34,019 nt of DNA from Aliiglaciecola sp. (GCA_028356795.1 JAOMVH010000011.1:1-34019), one strand, 5' to 3'. Shown: positions 18,401 through 27,413, numbered from the stretch's first letter. Numbers and translations: made by a program. The notes: generated from the sequence alone by a model not told the origin.

Positions 18401-19950
18401 TTGTTCATTTGAACAACAAGATCAAAGTTTGATGTGAGCCATCGATTACCTTCGCTGTCTACAAATAATGCGGATATATTACTGAGTTGACCCAAATCGA
18501 CTTCTGAGTAGGAAAGTTTATCTTCATCAAGGTTGAATGCAAACTGCTTGTTAAGGGCATCACGAGCCCACATTTCGTTACCCATCGGGAGGATTTCGAT
18601 AATTCGCATTCCGCTAAAAAATGTATGTAACTTAACTAGTTCGCTATCGTTGTATTCATAAATATTAAGACCATTGTCAGTCGACACCCAAACTCTATTA
18701 AAGTTATCTATCTCAATATCCCAAATGACACTGTTTTTGGTGTTTTGAAACTGTTTAAAGCTACCGTTTTTCACATCAAATAATGAAATGCCGCCAGTTT
18801 GTGTAGAAATCCAAACGGTTTCGTCATTATTGTGTGAAAATGCCCAAACGCTGTTATTGGTTCCCAATAAGTTGTTGGTATCGATTCTCTTGAAATGTTT
18901 AATTGCGGCAAATTGAGGGTGGTATTGAAATAACCCCGAGTTAAATGTACCCAGCCAAATTGACTGATTACTATCTTTAAACGCTTTTAAAATAGCGTCA
19001 CTGTCTAAATCTGTATATATTCCATTGGTTTGGTCAACTGAAAAAACCGTTTGTGTTCTCTTGTTGTAAATACTCAACCCATTGGTGGTAGCGATCCAAA
19101 TCTTGTCAGGCCCATCAGTGACAATTGAACGAACAATATTACTGACAACTTTTAATGGCGAATCTGGCGATGTGTTAAGACGCTTGGATTCAGAAAAGTC
19201 AGCGTTTAGTACAATAACCCCTTGTTCTGTTCCGAGCCAATATTGATTATCGATGATTTTGATATCAAATAGGTTGTTAGCACCTAGTATTATATTCCAG
19301 GGGTTTTGCTCGTTTAAACTGAATAATTCATTGGTGTTTAAATCCGCCATGTAAATGCCAGCGGTATAGGTGCCAAGCCACATTCTGTCATCGTCAACAA
19401 TGATGGTTTGAACTAGCCCTTTAATATCCTGTTTGTTGCTAAATTCGAATCGGTCAAAATTGTCTTTGCTTGCATTGTATTGATACAAGCCATCATCGCC
19501 AGAAACAATTAATTCTCCTGACGGTAACTCGGCAAGACCCCAAAATGACGTTGAAGCGAGATTGCTGTCTTTGGAGGTATAGACTTGAAAAGCATCTTTT
19601 TCTGGAACGTACTTAGCGACACCACTAAGTGAGGTCAGCCACAGGGTATCTGATGAGTCGATGAAAAGCTTACGAATAAATTCAATAGGAAGTTTGTTGC
19701 CGCCGGTCATGCGAGGAAAGTATTGAGTAAAGGTCTCGCCATCAAATCGATTTAAACCTTCACCGGTGGCTAGCCATATATAACCATCTTTATCTTCGAT
19801 GATATCTATGACAGTACTTTGGGAAAGACCATTTTCAACATTGTACTTTTTGAATTGAATTTCAGAGACGTTGGCGCGACAAAATAGCGACAAGAATGCT
19901 AAACATACAAGTAATGCAACTGACCAAGTTGTTTTGTACACATGACTCAA
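15424..19950 (-). CDS. Periplasmic propeller sensor with PAS-PAS-GGDEF-EAL (cyclic-di-GMP turnover)
   Basis: A 1508-aa inner-membrane receptor. A signal segment (about residues 8-26) is followed by two-component-regulator propeller repeats (about 35-680; recurrent blocks such as DGYIWLATGEGLNRFD and DKIWIATTNGLSIYN), a Y_Y_Y domain (about 724-790; YRYRLLGW, TYGNHTFEVQG), and one membrane helix (797-814). Cytoplasmic parts are two PAS/PAC units (about 828-945 and 950-1065), GGDEF (about 1075-1235; RLGGDEF with G1152-F1156) and EAL (about 1245-1495; E1280-A-L, DDFGTGYSS at 1401-1409). Both active-site motifs look intact, so it may make and degrade c-di-GMP, most likely in response to an extracytoplasmic ligand such as an oligosaccharide. 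The RxxD inhibitory site before GGDEF appears absent. The gene is monocistronic, 192 nt after the M16 gene. Confidence 0.93.
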   Translation of the reverse strand: MSHVYKTTWSVALLVCLAFLSLFCRANVSEIQFKKYNVENGLSQSTVIDIIEDKDGYIWLATGEGLNRFDGETFTQYFPRMTGGNKLPIEFIRKLFIDSSDTLWLTSLSGVAKYVPEKDAFQVYTSKDSNLASTSFWGLAELPSGELIVSGDDGLYQYNASKDNFDRFEFSNKQDIKGLVQTIIVDDDRMWLGTYTAGIYMADLNTNELFSLNEQNPWNIILGANNLFDIKIIDNQYWLGTEQGVIVLNADFSESKRLNTSPDSPLKVVSNIVRSIVTDGPDKIWIATTNGLSIYNKRTQTVFSVDQTNGIYTDLDSDAILKAFKDSNQSIWLGTFNSGLFQYHPQFAAIKHFKRIDTNNLLGTNNSVWAFSHNNDETVWISTQTGGISLFDVKNGSFKQFQNTKNSVIWDIEIDNFNRVWVSTDNGLNIYEYNDSELVKLHTFFSGMRIIEILPMGNEMWARDALNKQFAFNLDEDKLSYSEVDLGQLSNISALFVDSEGNRWLTSNFDLVVQMNNSNSFKQIELRNFVADVDPKVFNVHEVADGFWVSTGKHGLFKLDKRSLKIVKHVHPRGYDVRGVVLNSVLFGENQDSVWQSTQSEIFQISLESGEIIREIGRSTLDFNDLNQRAMLTTQDGKVLVGGASGFHIFEPAKLNSGRVSIFNTQNNTNIQLDQPELTELKILNKLVTINSEDSPLTLPIWLTQKIELSHRDVPFTLHFGNINSLSNDQINYRYRLLGWRDTWFETGFEERSASFTVETYGNHTFEVQGRIGEGDWSEPRTLGIFISPPFWLDKPAMAFYGLMAVIVLLLILRQYKRKLAIQNSIRESEERLKLTLWSSGDELWDWDVYRGQVYRANTWGTMDFPQDDIRSNSSYQANIHQNDVNRVKEALNKHIKKESEHFEVTYRARTFKGEWVWILDRGMIVKRDNNDQPLRMTGTLKNISHLKQAEEQLKLYERSIETISDGVFIADTNFKFISVNHSYCEHTGETREQGLASYLKFNQYPEAFTEEIKKSLRQRGNWNGEVESRRVNGERYEMELNVDAIQGEDGKTTHYVGVFSDITSRKSTEKELLKLANTDPLTDMPNRSFFQASHNNLVRKDVPHALICLDMDNFKKINDSLGHQTGDILIKQIGRRLQKIVGTYATCYRLGGDEFSILIDDEEQMSRINQYAQRVLDQMAHPFIINKQEFVLSASVGIAFYPEDGNSPQELLKNADTAMYFAKNAGGNKYQFFSGEMNQNAVRQLQIENLIRYGLKEDLFTVFYQPKVDIATGKLVSMEALVRFEHPEKGIVSPAQFIPLAEETGQIIEIGEQVLRKACEDTKRWVSQGLFTGRVAVNISARQFELPDLDDKISRILQKAGLSALHLECEITEGTLMQNPDQALQMMQRLREKGIHLALDDFGTGYSSLAYLKKFPINTLKIDKAFIDDIATSSVDKHMTAAIINIAHNLGLKVVAEGVEQERQLEILRRYDCEMLQGYLYSKPLSAAKFERLLTENLHISQLINAT

Positions 19951-20142
19951 AATCTAAATCTGCCTATATGTGATGTGCTGCTTTTATTATTTTAATTATT
20001 TACATCAACGGTTTTTGGCGCACGGATATTTTCCAACCCTTATACTGCCGAATTTTTGCTTTTTCTACAACGTTTAGGCGGTCAATTCTTCGTCAAACTA
20101 ACACATTTTTAATTTTTTGCCTGAAATCTGTTCAAATCTAGA

Positions 20143-22905
20143 TCAAACCATATATCTCGCTTCTGATTTAAATGTGGCCAAGTCTGTGATTTTGTCACCA
20201 CTAATAGGCGCAGCGTCGTTGTTTTCCCCCTCGCAATATAGAATAAGCGAGCCGAAATTTTCTGTTCGTCGCAGGTTCTTTGCAAAATTACATATATCAT
20301 CAAACGTTAGGCTTTGTAATTCTTCAATCAGCGCTTGTTGTTGATTAAAGTCATGATCATCGTTTCCTATCGCTAGCCATAACCTTTGGCTCTTTACTGA
20401 TAAGCTTGTGTCATTGTCATCTAATTGTTTAATGATGTTGTTTCGCACATGGGGCCAGATATCTTTCATGTCAGATATGTTGGTTGTCATTTCAGATAAA
20501 AAATCATCAATTTCTTGCAATAGCCCCTGAGCTTGCTGATGAGGAGATTGAATATAAAATACCATGCCCGGGTGTTGATTTAGAGGTAAATAACCACTGC
20601 CAACCAGGTACCCCAATTGTTTAGTATTGCGCATCTCGTGGAAAAAAGGAGATGCAAACAGTTGCTCAACTAAAATCGTCAATGCTATTTCTTTTTTCGA
20701 TGCCGATGGTGTTTGTAGATAAACCACTATCGCAGCATCTGCATGTTGGCTTTGAACTTCATTGATAAACCGCTGTGGATTTTTCAAATCTACTACATCA
20801 CGTTTTATCCTGCTCCCCTGTGTAGTATATCCAGTTAAGTCTTGTAGTGATGACGCGAAATTTATGACCTGTTCTGGAACCCAATTTCCACATGCAAAAA
20901 CCTCAACAAAATAATTTTCAAGTAGTCGGTCTCTGGTTTGATAAAGCGCTTCCAAGGTGGTGTTTTGAATGCACGCTAGCAACTCAGTTGGCGCGTGGGA
21001 ATAGCGTTGAACGATGCCAGACAATCGATTGAATAGTCTGTTTATTGGCTTGTTGAGTAGGGTGTTTTGCAGGTTTTGAATATGACGATGTTTGACTTGT
21101 TCAAATAAATTGCTTAAGTCAGGTTTGACAAAAATTTGTCTTATTATTGCTTCTGCGAGTCCCATTTGTTTTTCGCTAAAGCCACTGGTGTGAAGAGTAA
21201 ATCCGCCTTGATGTGGATATAAGTGATAGTTAAGGCCCGCGATACCAGCTGCATAAAATTGATCATTGATATGCTCAGCCATCAAGCCAATCCATAACCT
21301 TTTATGGGCTGAAATCATGGCCCCTTGAGAAACCGCGGCACAGTCAAATGAAATAAAACAATCACCTTTGGGTTGTCGAAATACATCATCTTGGGCAAAC
21401 CATACGTCGAGTTGGCCTAGTTGACGGATAAATTGCGGCTCAAGGAACTCTTTGCGAACTGGATGTGTGATGCATTGTTCAACAATGTAGCTATTTTTTT
21501 GTGGAAGCTGAATATGCGCAATTGGTGTTGGTTGGCTAAAACATTTTAGGCGTTCAGGGTGGAGAGGTTCGACTTTATAGGGCGTATGATACCAAGCTGA
21601 TTTGCGGTCAGTTTCAACATCTTTACATATTAGCTTTAATCGCATATTTTCGGGAGACAAGTAAAATAAACACTGCTCAATATCCTCGGTTGAGGTATTA
21701 GTGACTAAATAGTCACCTGAAAGCACTTCATCGCTAGGATAGTGAAACATTTGATTAGATATATGTTGCGCTTCATCGACGGGTTTACTTGGCTCTGAAT
21801 AATCAAACGCCAATTGGCTCAACGCCGCTTTTTCTTCAATTCGCCAAGTCTCATTCAGGTTGTTTTTAATTAAGGAGACAAAATAAAACAGTGCATTGAG
21901 AATGCCATCTATGTGCTCTTTGCCTAATTTCGTTAACTGCAAATTTATATTGAAGTCTTTAAAATTCGTACCATTGATACCACCCCCTGCGGACAGATTG
22001 GTTACCCAATTCTGACCTTTTAAAAAGCACAGCAAGCCACCTTTTCCTTCATCGCCAATTAAATGACTAATCAACTCCAGTGGCTTACTTTTATACATGG
22101 ATTGAACATCCGGGAGAGCAAAGCTGACAATTAGTCTGCGGGCGTCCTTAATAGGATTAATGCTGATTAATACGCCCAATTGTTTGGGCAAATACAGTGG
22201 TGGCAATGACGATTTTATGCCTAGGTGTGTTGCCTCAGTCAAAGGCGAAAATGTGTCAATTATCTGTGAGATAATTTCTTGTTTAGGTGAGTTGCTAATA
22301 ACACATAGGCAACAATTTTGTGGCACATAATGGTGGTGATGAAAACGCTTTAGAAGATTCTGTAGTTCACTTGTTGTATAGGCGGCGAAAGAGTCACTAT
22401 TACCAACTGAGAATTTGCTAAAAGGGTGTGCGGGGTTGCATGTTTCTTTGTGAACTTGATAAAGCCGTCTTAAATCATCGTTTATCTTCAACTTAAATTC
22501 ATCATCAATTACGCTGACTTCTTTTTCAATGCTCACTGTTGTCAATGTTGGATAAAAGAGCATGTCTTTGAAGTAATCGAGTGCGTTTTGCAGGTTTGCA
22601 TGACTTACATCAAAATGATAGTTGGTGTATTCAGTCCCCGTCCATGCATTGACACTTCCTGTATGCATGCCTAAATACTGGTTAAACTCATCGGCGTTAG
22701 GATATTTAGCGCTGCCATTGAAGAGCAGATGTTCAAGGAGGTGAGCGAGACCACAGCATGTTTGTGGGTCATCGAAGTGGCCTGCATTGACACTTATCGA
22801 CGCCGCGGACTTTTTACAATCAGGATCAAACACAGCGATGCATCGCATGCCGTTTTCTAAGACTTGGTACGCATATTCACGTTTGTCGTTATGGCTTACC
22901 TGCAA
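20143..22905 (-). CDS. M16 family (insulinase/pitrilysin-type) zinc metallopeptidase
   Basis: A 920-aa peptidase of insulin-degrading-enzyme size, with four expected M16 half-domains. The inverted zinc motif HLLEH is at residues 55-59, and Glu136 lies 77 residues after the second His, the spacing of the third zinc ligand in pitrilysin, so the site is probably active. The later C-terminal half contains the substrate-cleft type segment TKQLGYLVGSGY. No signal peptide is visible, suggesting a cytoplasmic enzyme. The start is a TTG at 22905: an in-frame TAG lies four codons upstream, the next ATG is inside the conserved N-terminal strand (residue 20), and AGGT lies 7 nt before the TTG. The same-direction sensor gene follows after 192 nt. 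Confidence 0.92.
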   Translation of the reverse strand: MQVSHNDKREYAYQVLENGMRCIAVFDPDCKKSAASISVNAGHFDDPQTCCGLAHLLEHLLFNGSAKYPNADEFNQYLGMHTGSVNAWTGTEYTNYHFDVSHANLQNALDYFKDMLFYPTLTTVSIEKEVSVIDDEFKLKINDDLRRLYQVHKETCNPAHPFSKFSVGNSDSFAAYTTSELQNLLKRFHHHHYVPQNCCLCVISNSPKQEIISQIIDTFSPLTEATHLGIKSSLPPLYLPKQLGVLISINPIKDARRLIVSFALPDVQSMYKSKPLELISHLIGDEGKGGLLCFLKGQNWVTNLSAGGGINGTNFKDFNINLQLTKLGKEHIDGILNALFYFVSLIKNNLNETWRIEEKAALSQLAFDYSEPSKPVDEAQHISNQMFHYPSDEVLSGDYLVTNTSTEDIEQCLFYLSPENMRLKLICKDVETDRKSAWYHTPYKVEPLHPERLKCFSQPTPIAHIQLPQKNSYIVEQCITHPVRKEFLEPQFIRQLGQLDVWFAQDDVFRQPKGDCFISFDCAAVSQGAMISAHKRLWIGLMAEHINDQFYAAGIAGLNYHLYPHQGGFTLHTSGFSEKQMGLAEAIIRQIFVKPDLSNLFEQVKHRHIQNLQNTLLNKPINRLFNRLSGIVQRYSHAPTELLACIQNTTLEALYQTRDRLLENYFVEVFACGNWVPEQVINFASSLQDLTGYTTQGSRIKRDVVDLKNPQRFINEVQSQHADAAIVVYLQTPSASKKEIALTILVEQLFASPFFHEMRNTKQLGYLVGSGYLPLNQHPGMVFYIQSPHQQAQGLLQEIDDFLSEMTTNISDMKDIWPHVRNNIIKQLDDNDTSLSVKSQRLWLAIGNDDHDFNQQQALIEELQSLTFDDICNFAKNLRRTENFGSLILYCEGENNDAAPISGDKITDLATFKSEARYMV

Positions 22906-23241
22906 AGGTTTGACCTACATTTGTATGTAATTGAAATAGAAGCATAACTCAATCTGGCTTTTTTTAAATATAGTTACGCAAAAACCGTCCGAAAGTTCAG
23001 TGGATAACTATCACGTTAGTAGATTTTTGTTACATTGATTCATCTTATTTAGTGTGAATAATCATCCATATTGATGGTGATGGGGAAGTTATTTTACCTA
23101 TTTTGGCACCAATAGGTCGTGGGTTAAAATTAATACTCAAAAGCCAGCAAAAACAATAGTTTTTCCTAGTTTAGCGCTTTATGATACTCGCATAACGAGC
23201 GCGAACCAGCGGGTTGAGATCTGGTTTATTGGGATATACCT
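22906..23241. other. Divergent intergenic region between the M16 gene and sixA
   Basis: A 336-bp AT-rich region that should hold both promoters. TATGAT at 23180-23185 is a possible sixA -10 but lacks a good -35. I see no hairpin, short gene or repeat. Confidence 0.5.
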
Positions 23242-23718
23242 ATGTTTATATTTGTCATGCGTCATGGAGAAGCTGTTCATACATTCAACGTGGATGAACA
23301 TAGGCCATTGACGAGCCGCGGAGATGGGCAATCTCAAAAAGCTGCTAGATGGCTAAAACGGTATCAAACGTCACAAAATATGACGATAAGTCACGCATTA
23401 GTGAGTCCGTTTTTGCGAGCACAGCAAACTTACCAACACATAGACCATTTATTGGATATTAAATTCAATCAGACCGCCGAGGATATTGTCCCGTCTGGAG
23501 ATATTCATATTGCTCATGACTTCGTCGATGCATACTGTCAGTCATCAAGTCCAGTATCTGGTTTGTTGCTTGTTAGTCATATGCCATTCGTGAGCTATTT
23601 TATTGACGAGTTATGTCAATCCCAAATGTCTCGGATCTTCACTACTGCTTCGATTGTTTGTATTGATTATGATTTATCTACATCAAAAGGGCAGCTAGTC
23701 GCAGAGTTTTCACCATAA
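23242..23718 (+). CDS. sixA: Phosphohistidine phosphatase SixA
   Basis: A 158-aa histidine-phosphatase fold enzyme. The RHG motif is at residues 7-9 with catalytic His8, SPFLRAQQT supplies the second Arg (R59), and VSHMPF supplies His113. Length and the N-terminal MRHGEA pattern fit SixA, which removes phosphate from histidine of phosphotransfer proteins (in E. coli, ArcB and the nitrogen-PTS protein NPr). In E. coli sixA lies beside fadJ; here the M16 and sensor genes stand between, so the neighbourhood is partly kept. An ATG at 23242 follows GGGATATACCT, a weak ribosome site. Confidence 0.88.
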   Translation: MFIFVMRHGEAVHTFNVDEHRPLTSRGDGQSQKAARWLKRYQTSQNMTISHALVSPFLRAQQTYQHIDHLLDIKFNQTAEDIVPSGDIHIAHDFVDAYCQSSSPVSGLLLVSHMPFVSYFIDELCQSQMSRIFTTASIVCIDYDLSTSKGQLVAEFSP

Positions 23719-23866
23719 CTTTATATCTAGCCAAGTGCCATCATCCGTTCTGCAAATCAAAGCAATATAGTGACCTTGTTGTTTTAAAATATAGCCCGCT
23801 AATTCGCTAAAATTATCCTTCAGTTTTTATTTTTTCTTCCGATAGAATCTATGAGAGGTGAGGGGT

Positions 23867-24046
23867 ATGTCTGGTAATAATTTGCCTGCGCATTTGCAGC
23901 AGGTTTTACAAAAGCACGTAGAAGAATCTGAATTGACCCATGATGATGAGTTAGAGGGGATCTACACTCGCTTGTCAAATCTTAACGATCGGGTTGAGAT
24001 GATGAAAAAACAGATTCTACTAAATCGGCTCAATAAGCAAAACTAA
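23867..24046 (+). CDS. Small (59 aa) helical protein of unknown function
   Basis: A 59-residue protein with no family I can name. It is charged and heptad-like in its second half (LEGIYTRLSNLNDRVEMMKKQI), suggesting a short coiled coil, and lacks a signal or membrane segment. The start is placed at the ATG at 23867 because GAGGTGAGG lies 3-12 nt upstream; an in-frame GTG at 23858 lies inside that ribosome site and is unlikely. It lies 148 nt after sixA on the same strand and may share its transcript. Function unknown. Confidence 0.65.
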   Translation: MSGNNLPAHLQQVLQKHVEESELTHDDELEGIYTRLSNLNDRVEMMKKQILLNRLNKQN

Positions 24047-24464
24047 AACCCAATTCTGTGTGCTTTACAAACACCCGCTCAACTATTTATCACGTGACCT
24101 TTCATTCCATTTAAACCCAAAATCGAACAGACACAAATCAAAGCTCTGTGTTTCACTTAATGAGGTGTGTAACGAGTTATTCTTTTCAGTGGTTGATAGG
24201 GGCTTTTATAAATTTGTAAAAACTGGAATTCATTGCTGGTTATGCGATCAACTAGAGCAGCGACAACAAGATAAGCTATTTCGAAGGTCATCCTTTCTTA
24301 CCAATCTAATTTGCTAGTTGTATGTTACCTTTATGTTCATCAATTCGTATACAAGCTTGCGCCATTGAGCAGGATGCAAAGTGGCGTATGATGTTGTTTT
24401 GTTTTATTGTTAAGTGGTTGAATATATTGATGATTATTTTAGTGCGGCAAGGTGGGTATAGTTT
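24047..24464. other. Intergenic region with a candidate promoter
   Basis: A 418-bp gap. Its right half holds a candidate promoter for the acetyltransferase gene. An 85-codon open frame from a GTG at 24060 has no ribosome site and a composition unlike its neighbours, so I do not call it a gene. Confidence 0.5.
24365..24392 (+). promoter_or_regulatory. Candidate sigma-70 promoter of the GNAT gene
   Basis: TTGAGC (24365-24370) and TATGAT (24387-24392) are spaced by 16 nt; the start codon is about 70 nt downstream. Confidence 0.45.
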
Positions 24465-24953
24465 ATGGAAACGTCGAACGTAACGGTTAGAAAAGGCAGT
24501 GATTTTGATATCCCTTTTGCTTTGGAATTAAGTCCTGTCTTAGCTGGTGTGGCAGTTTTGCCTTGGCATAGCAGTGAGGTTATTGAGGAGTTTCAAACCA
24601 ATTACATCAATAAAATGCTGTTGAATAAAAAACACAATTCAGCATTCTTCATTGCCGAAGATCAAGGAAAGCAATTGGGTTTTATTTATGTGTGTGAACA
24701 CCAGGATGAAATCTCTGGTGAAAAATCTGCCACCATACCTTTGCTTGCCGTTGAGTCGGGTTCACAGGGGAAGGGGGTTGGCAACAATCTACTTCACAAG
24801 GCTGAAACATGGGCGCTTGAACAAGGGTTTAGACTGCTTCATTTGGAAGTGTTTAGCGCCAATGAAAATAGCTTGAAGTTTTATCATCGCAATAACTTTA
24901 AAGCCGATACGCTGTCGATGATAAAACAGTTAACTTACACCAATACACCTTAA
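24465..24953 (+). CDS. GNAT family N-acetyltransferase
   Basis: A 162-aa protein with the GNAT fold pattern: strand-rich middle FFIAEDQGKQLGFIYVCE, then motif A with the acetyl-CoA pyrophosphate loop QGKGVG at residues 101-106 following LLAVESGS, and motif B LEVFSANENSLKFYHRNNF. It transfers an acetyl group from acetyl-CoA to an amine; the substrate (small molecule, peptide or ribosomal protein) cannot be deduced. AAGGTGGG precedes the ATG. It converges on corB with 149 bp between and no clear shared terminator. Confidence 0.85.
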   Translation: METSNVTVRKGSDFDIPFALELSPVLAGVAVLPWHSSEVIEEFQTNYINKMLLNKKHNSAFFIAEDQGKQLGFIYVCEHQDEISGEKSATIPLLAVESGSQGKGVGNNLLHKAETWALEQGFRLLHLEVFSANENSLKFYHRNNFKADTLSMIKQLTYTNTP

Positions 24954-25102
24954 TATACGCCATTTTAACTCTCGCTGGGTGAGCACATATTAGGGTGAAT
25001 TGGTATTAGTTCGTAGGCAGCAACAAGTGAATGCAGCAGCAATGGTAAAGGTGGTTTTAGCGAGCTAGGTAGCTTGTTTGTGTGGATTTAAACAATTATT
25101 TG

Positions 25103-26395
25103 TTAACTTGCGTCCTCGTCTTGCGGCTCTACAAAATAGGTAGGCAAAATTCTAACGGTTTTAATCATATTGTCTTTTATTTCGATAATCTCAATTGGAT
25201 AACCATGCAGCCTAACACTGATATTCGCGTCTGGGATGTCTTCTAAATGTTCAATGATTAAGCCGTTAAGGGTTTTGGGGCCCTCTGTGGGAAAGTGCCA
25301 ATCCAGTTCTTTATTTAACTCTCTTAAGTTTGCACTACCATCTACCAGCACACTACCGTCTTGTTGAATATGCGCTTCTTTGGAAGGAGTGGGAACAATG
25401 CTGGTTGTGAAATCACCAATGATTTCTTCAAGAATATCCTCAAGTGTCACCAAGCCTTGAATATCTCCATACTCGTCAACTACTAAGCCGATACGCTCTT
25501 TAGCGGCTTGAAACTGATACATCAAAGTGTGAAGTGGTGTGGACTCAGGAGTGAAATAAATTTCTCGCACCGCCCTGAGTAGACTTGCCTTGGTAAACTG
25601 GTCTTTAGATAGAAGCCTTAGGGCATCTCGCATGTGCACAAAACCTACAGCATCATCAATAGAATCTCGATAGAGTAATACGCGAGTGTGTTGCGCATTT
25701 ACGAGTTGCTTTTGAATGTCTTTCCAGTCGTCATTAATATCAATGGCCACAATTTCACTGCGCGGTATCATGATATCTTCGGCGGTGACTTTTTCTAAAT
25801 CTAGAATACCCACTAACATATCTTGGTGTTTTTGAGGTATTAGTGCGCCTGCTTCATGAACCACAGTGCGTAGCTCTTCTCGACTTAAGTTTTTACCTTG
25901 GTCATTCACAGGATTAATTCTAAACAACACCAAAATGCCATTGCATATTCCATTGATCAGGTAGACAAAGGGATACAACACAATCATTAAGGGAAGAAGA
26001 ATAAAAGAACTGGGGAAAGCTATTTTTTCAGGATAAAGTGCGGCCAGGGTTTTTGGTGTCACTTCAGCAAAGATGAGAATAATAAATGTTAGACCAAAGT
26101 TAGCCACCGCGAGTCCCCAGACATCGCCAAATAACCTTATACATAGAATCGTCGCCACGGAAGCCGCCGCGATATTAACTAGGTTGTTACCTATTAATAT
26201 TAGGCCAATTAGTCGATCTGGACGATCCAACAGTTTAGAAACTCGCTTGGCACCCTTATGTCCCTCATTATCGAGGTGTTTGAGTCGATACCGGTTTATC
26301 GACATCATGCCAGTTTCAGAGCTTGAAAAATATGCGGAAAGAAAAATCAAAATACCGAGTATCGTGAATAACGTACTCGTGGATATGTCGTCCAA
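25103..26395 (-). CDS. CNNM/CorB-type transporter (YfjD family, DUF21-CBS-CorC_HlyC)
   Basis: A 430-aa membrane protein aligned by eye with E. coli YfjD/CorB. The N-terminal DUF21/CNNM part (about residues 1-185) contains FSSSETGMMSINRYRLKHL and IGNNLVNIAAAS plus hydrophobic helices; two CBS domains follow (about 200-330; DIMIPRSEI, VVDEYGDIQGLVTLEDILEEIIGD) and a CorC_HlyC domain closes it (about 345-420). Family members are linked to magnesium/cobalt export. The start is TTG at 26395: an in-frame TAG is the preceding codon, AGGA lies 8 nt upstream, and the first residues MDDISTSTL match the family N terminus. It follows ypjD by 92 nt on the same strand, as in E. coli. Confidence 0.92.
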   Translation of the reverse strand: MDDISTSTLFTILGILIFLSAYFSSSETGMMSINRYRLKHLDNEGHKGAKRVSKLLDRPDRLIGLILIGNNLVNIAAASVATILCIRLFGDVWGLAVANFGLTFIILIFAEVTPKTLAALYPEKIAFPSSFILLPLMIVLYPFVYLINGICNGILVLFRINPVNDQGKNLSREELRTVVHEAGALIPQKHQDMLVGILDLEKVTAEDIMIPRSEIVAIDINDDWKDIQKQLVNAQHTRVLLYRDSIDDAVGFVHMRDALRLLSKDQFTKASLLRAVREIYFTPESTPLHTLMYQFQAAKERIGLVVDEYGDIQGLVTLEDILEEIIGDFTTSIVPTPSKEAHIQQDGSVLVDGSANLRELNKELDWHFPTEGPKTLNGLIIEHLEDIPDANISVRLHGYPIEIIEIKDNMIKTVRILPTYFVEPQDEDAS

Positions 26396-26487
26396 CTAGG
26401 TCGTCCTATCTATTAGTTCAGAAGTGAATGTATGTGTTACCGCTCAAGTATTCAAGGCTTAAGGTAAATTTGTTTCGAATTTATCCA

Positions 26488-27276
26488 CTAACCAATAATG
26501 ATTTCTCGAACAAAACGACTACCAAAATAAGCCAGAGTCAGAAGAAATGCACCGATAAAGGTCGCTGAAAGTACCGGTCTGCCGCGCCAGCCCCATTTTT
26601 GATGACCGACTGTGGTCACAAAGAAAACCAGCCAAGCAATAATAGATAGAACCGTTTTATGGGCTTGTTCTTTGGCCAACATGTTGTCTAAAAACACAAA
26701 ACCACTGACCAGTGACAAGGCCAATAGCACGGTACCTGCGAGTAACAATTTAAAAAAGATCGTCTCTACCGTCATCAGAGGGGGCAGAGAAGAATGCAAA
26801 ATAGCGGTTTTCTTTAGCTTGAGTCTGTTGTTAATGTATGCCAATTGCAGCGCATACAGCACCGCAATACTCAAGCAGCCATAAGCAAACAGCGCTAAAG
26901 TGATATGAATAATCAGTGCCGGCTGCATTTCAAGTTGGATTGACTGCACGTCGGGAACAACCAGACTAATTATCACCACGATTGCAGAGAAACTAAATAC
27001 CACGGGCATTAAGATTGCCGCAGAAAATGAAAAGGAGGCGAGGGTTAACGTGAGTGTCACTAACCAAGCGATGAGAGACGCAACGTTAATCATGCTCATA
27101 TTGGCACCATCACCTAGTATTATATCGAGTGACAATAAATACAAATGTGCGGTTAAAGCCAAAAATGCAGGAATAGCGGTAAGTTTTGGGTTGGGCCCTT
27201 GATGATGAAACAGGCGCGAGCCTACCCATACAGCGGAAGTAAGATATAAAACAATACAAATGATATGTATTAACAC
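26488..27276 (-). CDS. ypjD: YpjD-like CcsA/CcmC-type inner membrane protein
   Basis: A 262-aa polytopic protein with about eight hydrophobic segments and the family elements QPALIIHITLALFAYGCLS and WLVFFVTTVGHQKWGWRGR (the WGWRGR loop resembles the heme-handling CcsA type). Homologues are annotated as cytochrome c assembly-type proteins, but YpjD itself has no established heme role. Start is GTG at 27276 with AAGGG about 5 nt upstream; no ATG lies near. It is divergent from ffh, the order seen in E. coli (ypjD next to ffh). Confidence 0.85.
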   Translation of the reverse strand: MLIHIICIVLYLTSAVWVGSRLFHHQGPNPKLTAIPAFLALTAHLYLLSLDIILGDGANMSMINVASLIAWLVTLTLTLASFSFSAAILMPVVFSFSAIVVIISLVVPDVQSIQLEMQPALIIHITLALFAYGCLSIAVLYALQLAYINNRLKLKKTAILHSSLPPLMTVETIFFKLLLAGTVLLALSLVSGFVFLDNMLAKEQAHKTVLSIIAWLVFFVTTVGHQKWGWRGRPVLSATFIGAFLLTLAYFGSRFVREIIIG

Positions 27277-27407
27277 TGGCCCTTGACCCTTTGTTTTTTC
27301 ACGATATTACCTAATTGGGCACTAAAGTATATCTTGCGTCGACTAGTATCAACCAAAAATAATGACTTGAACATTCATCTTTGGTTCTTATCTCTTATTA
27401 CATTGGG

Positions 27408-27413
27408 TATAAT
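27408..27413 (+). promoter_or_regulatory. Promoter -10 box (TATAAT) of ffh
   Basis: A perfect TATAAT in the context GGGTATAATCCGGCCC, 32 nt before the ffh ATG. The -35 is weak. The GC-rich run just after the -10 resembles the discriminator of translation-apparatus genes. Confidence 0.6.

Noticed and set aside
24060-24317. 85-codon open frame between the 59-aa gene and the GNAT gene
   Set aside because: GTG start without a ribosome site, no recognisable domain, residue composition (Cys, His, Phe, Lys rich) typical of non-coding frames.
25057-25075. Short inverted repeat GAGCTA-GG-TAGCTT as a corB/GNAT terminator
   Set aside because: Stem of only 5-6 bp with a 2-nt loop and no T run; not a convincing terminator.
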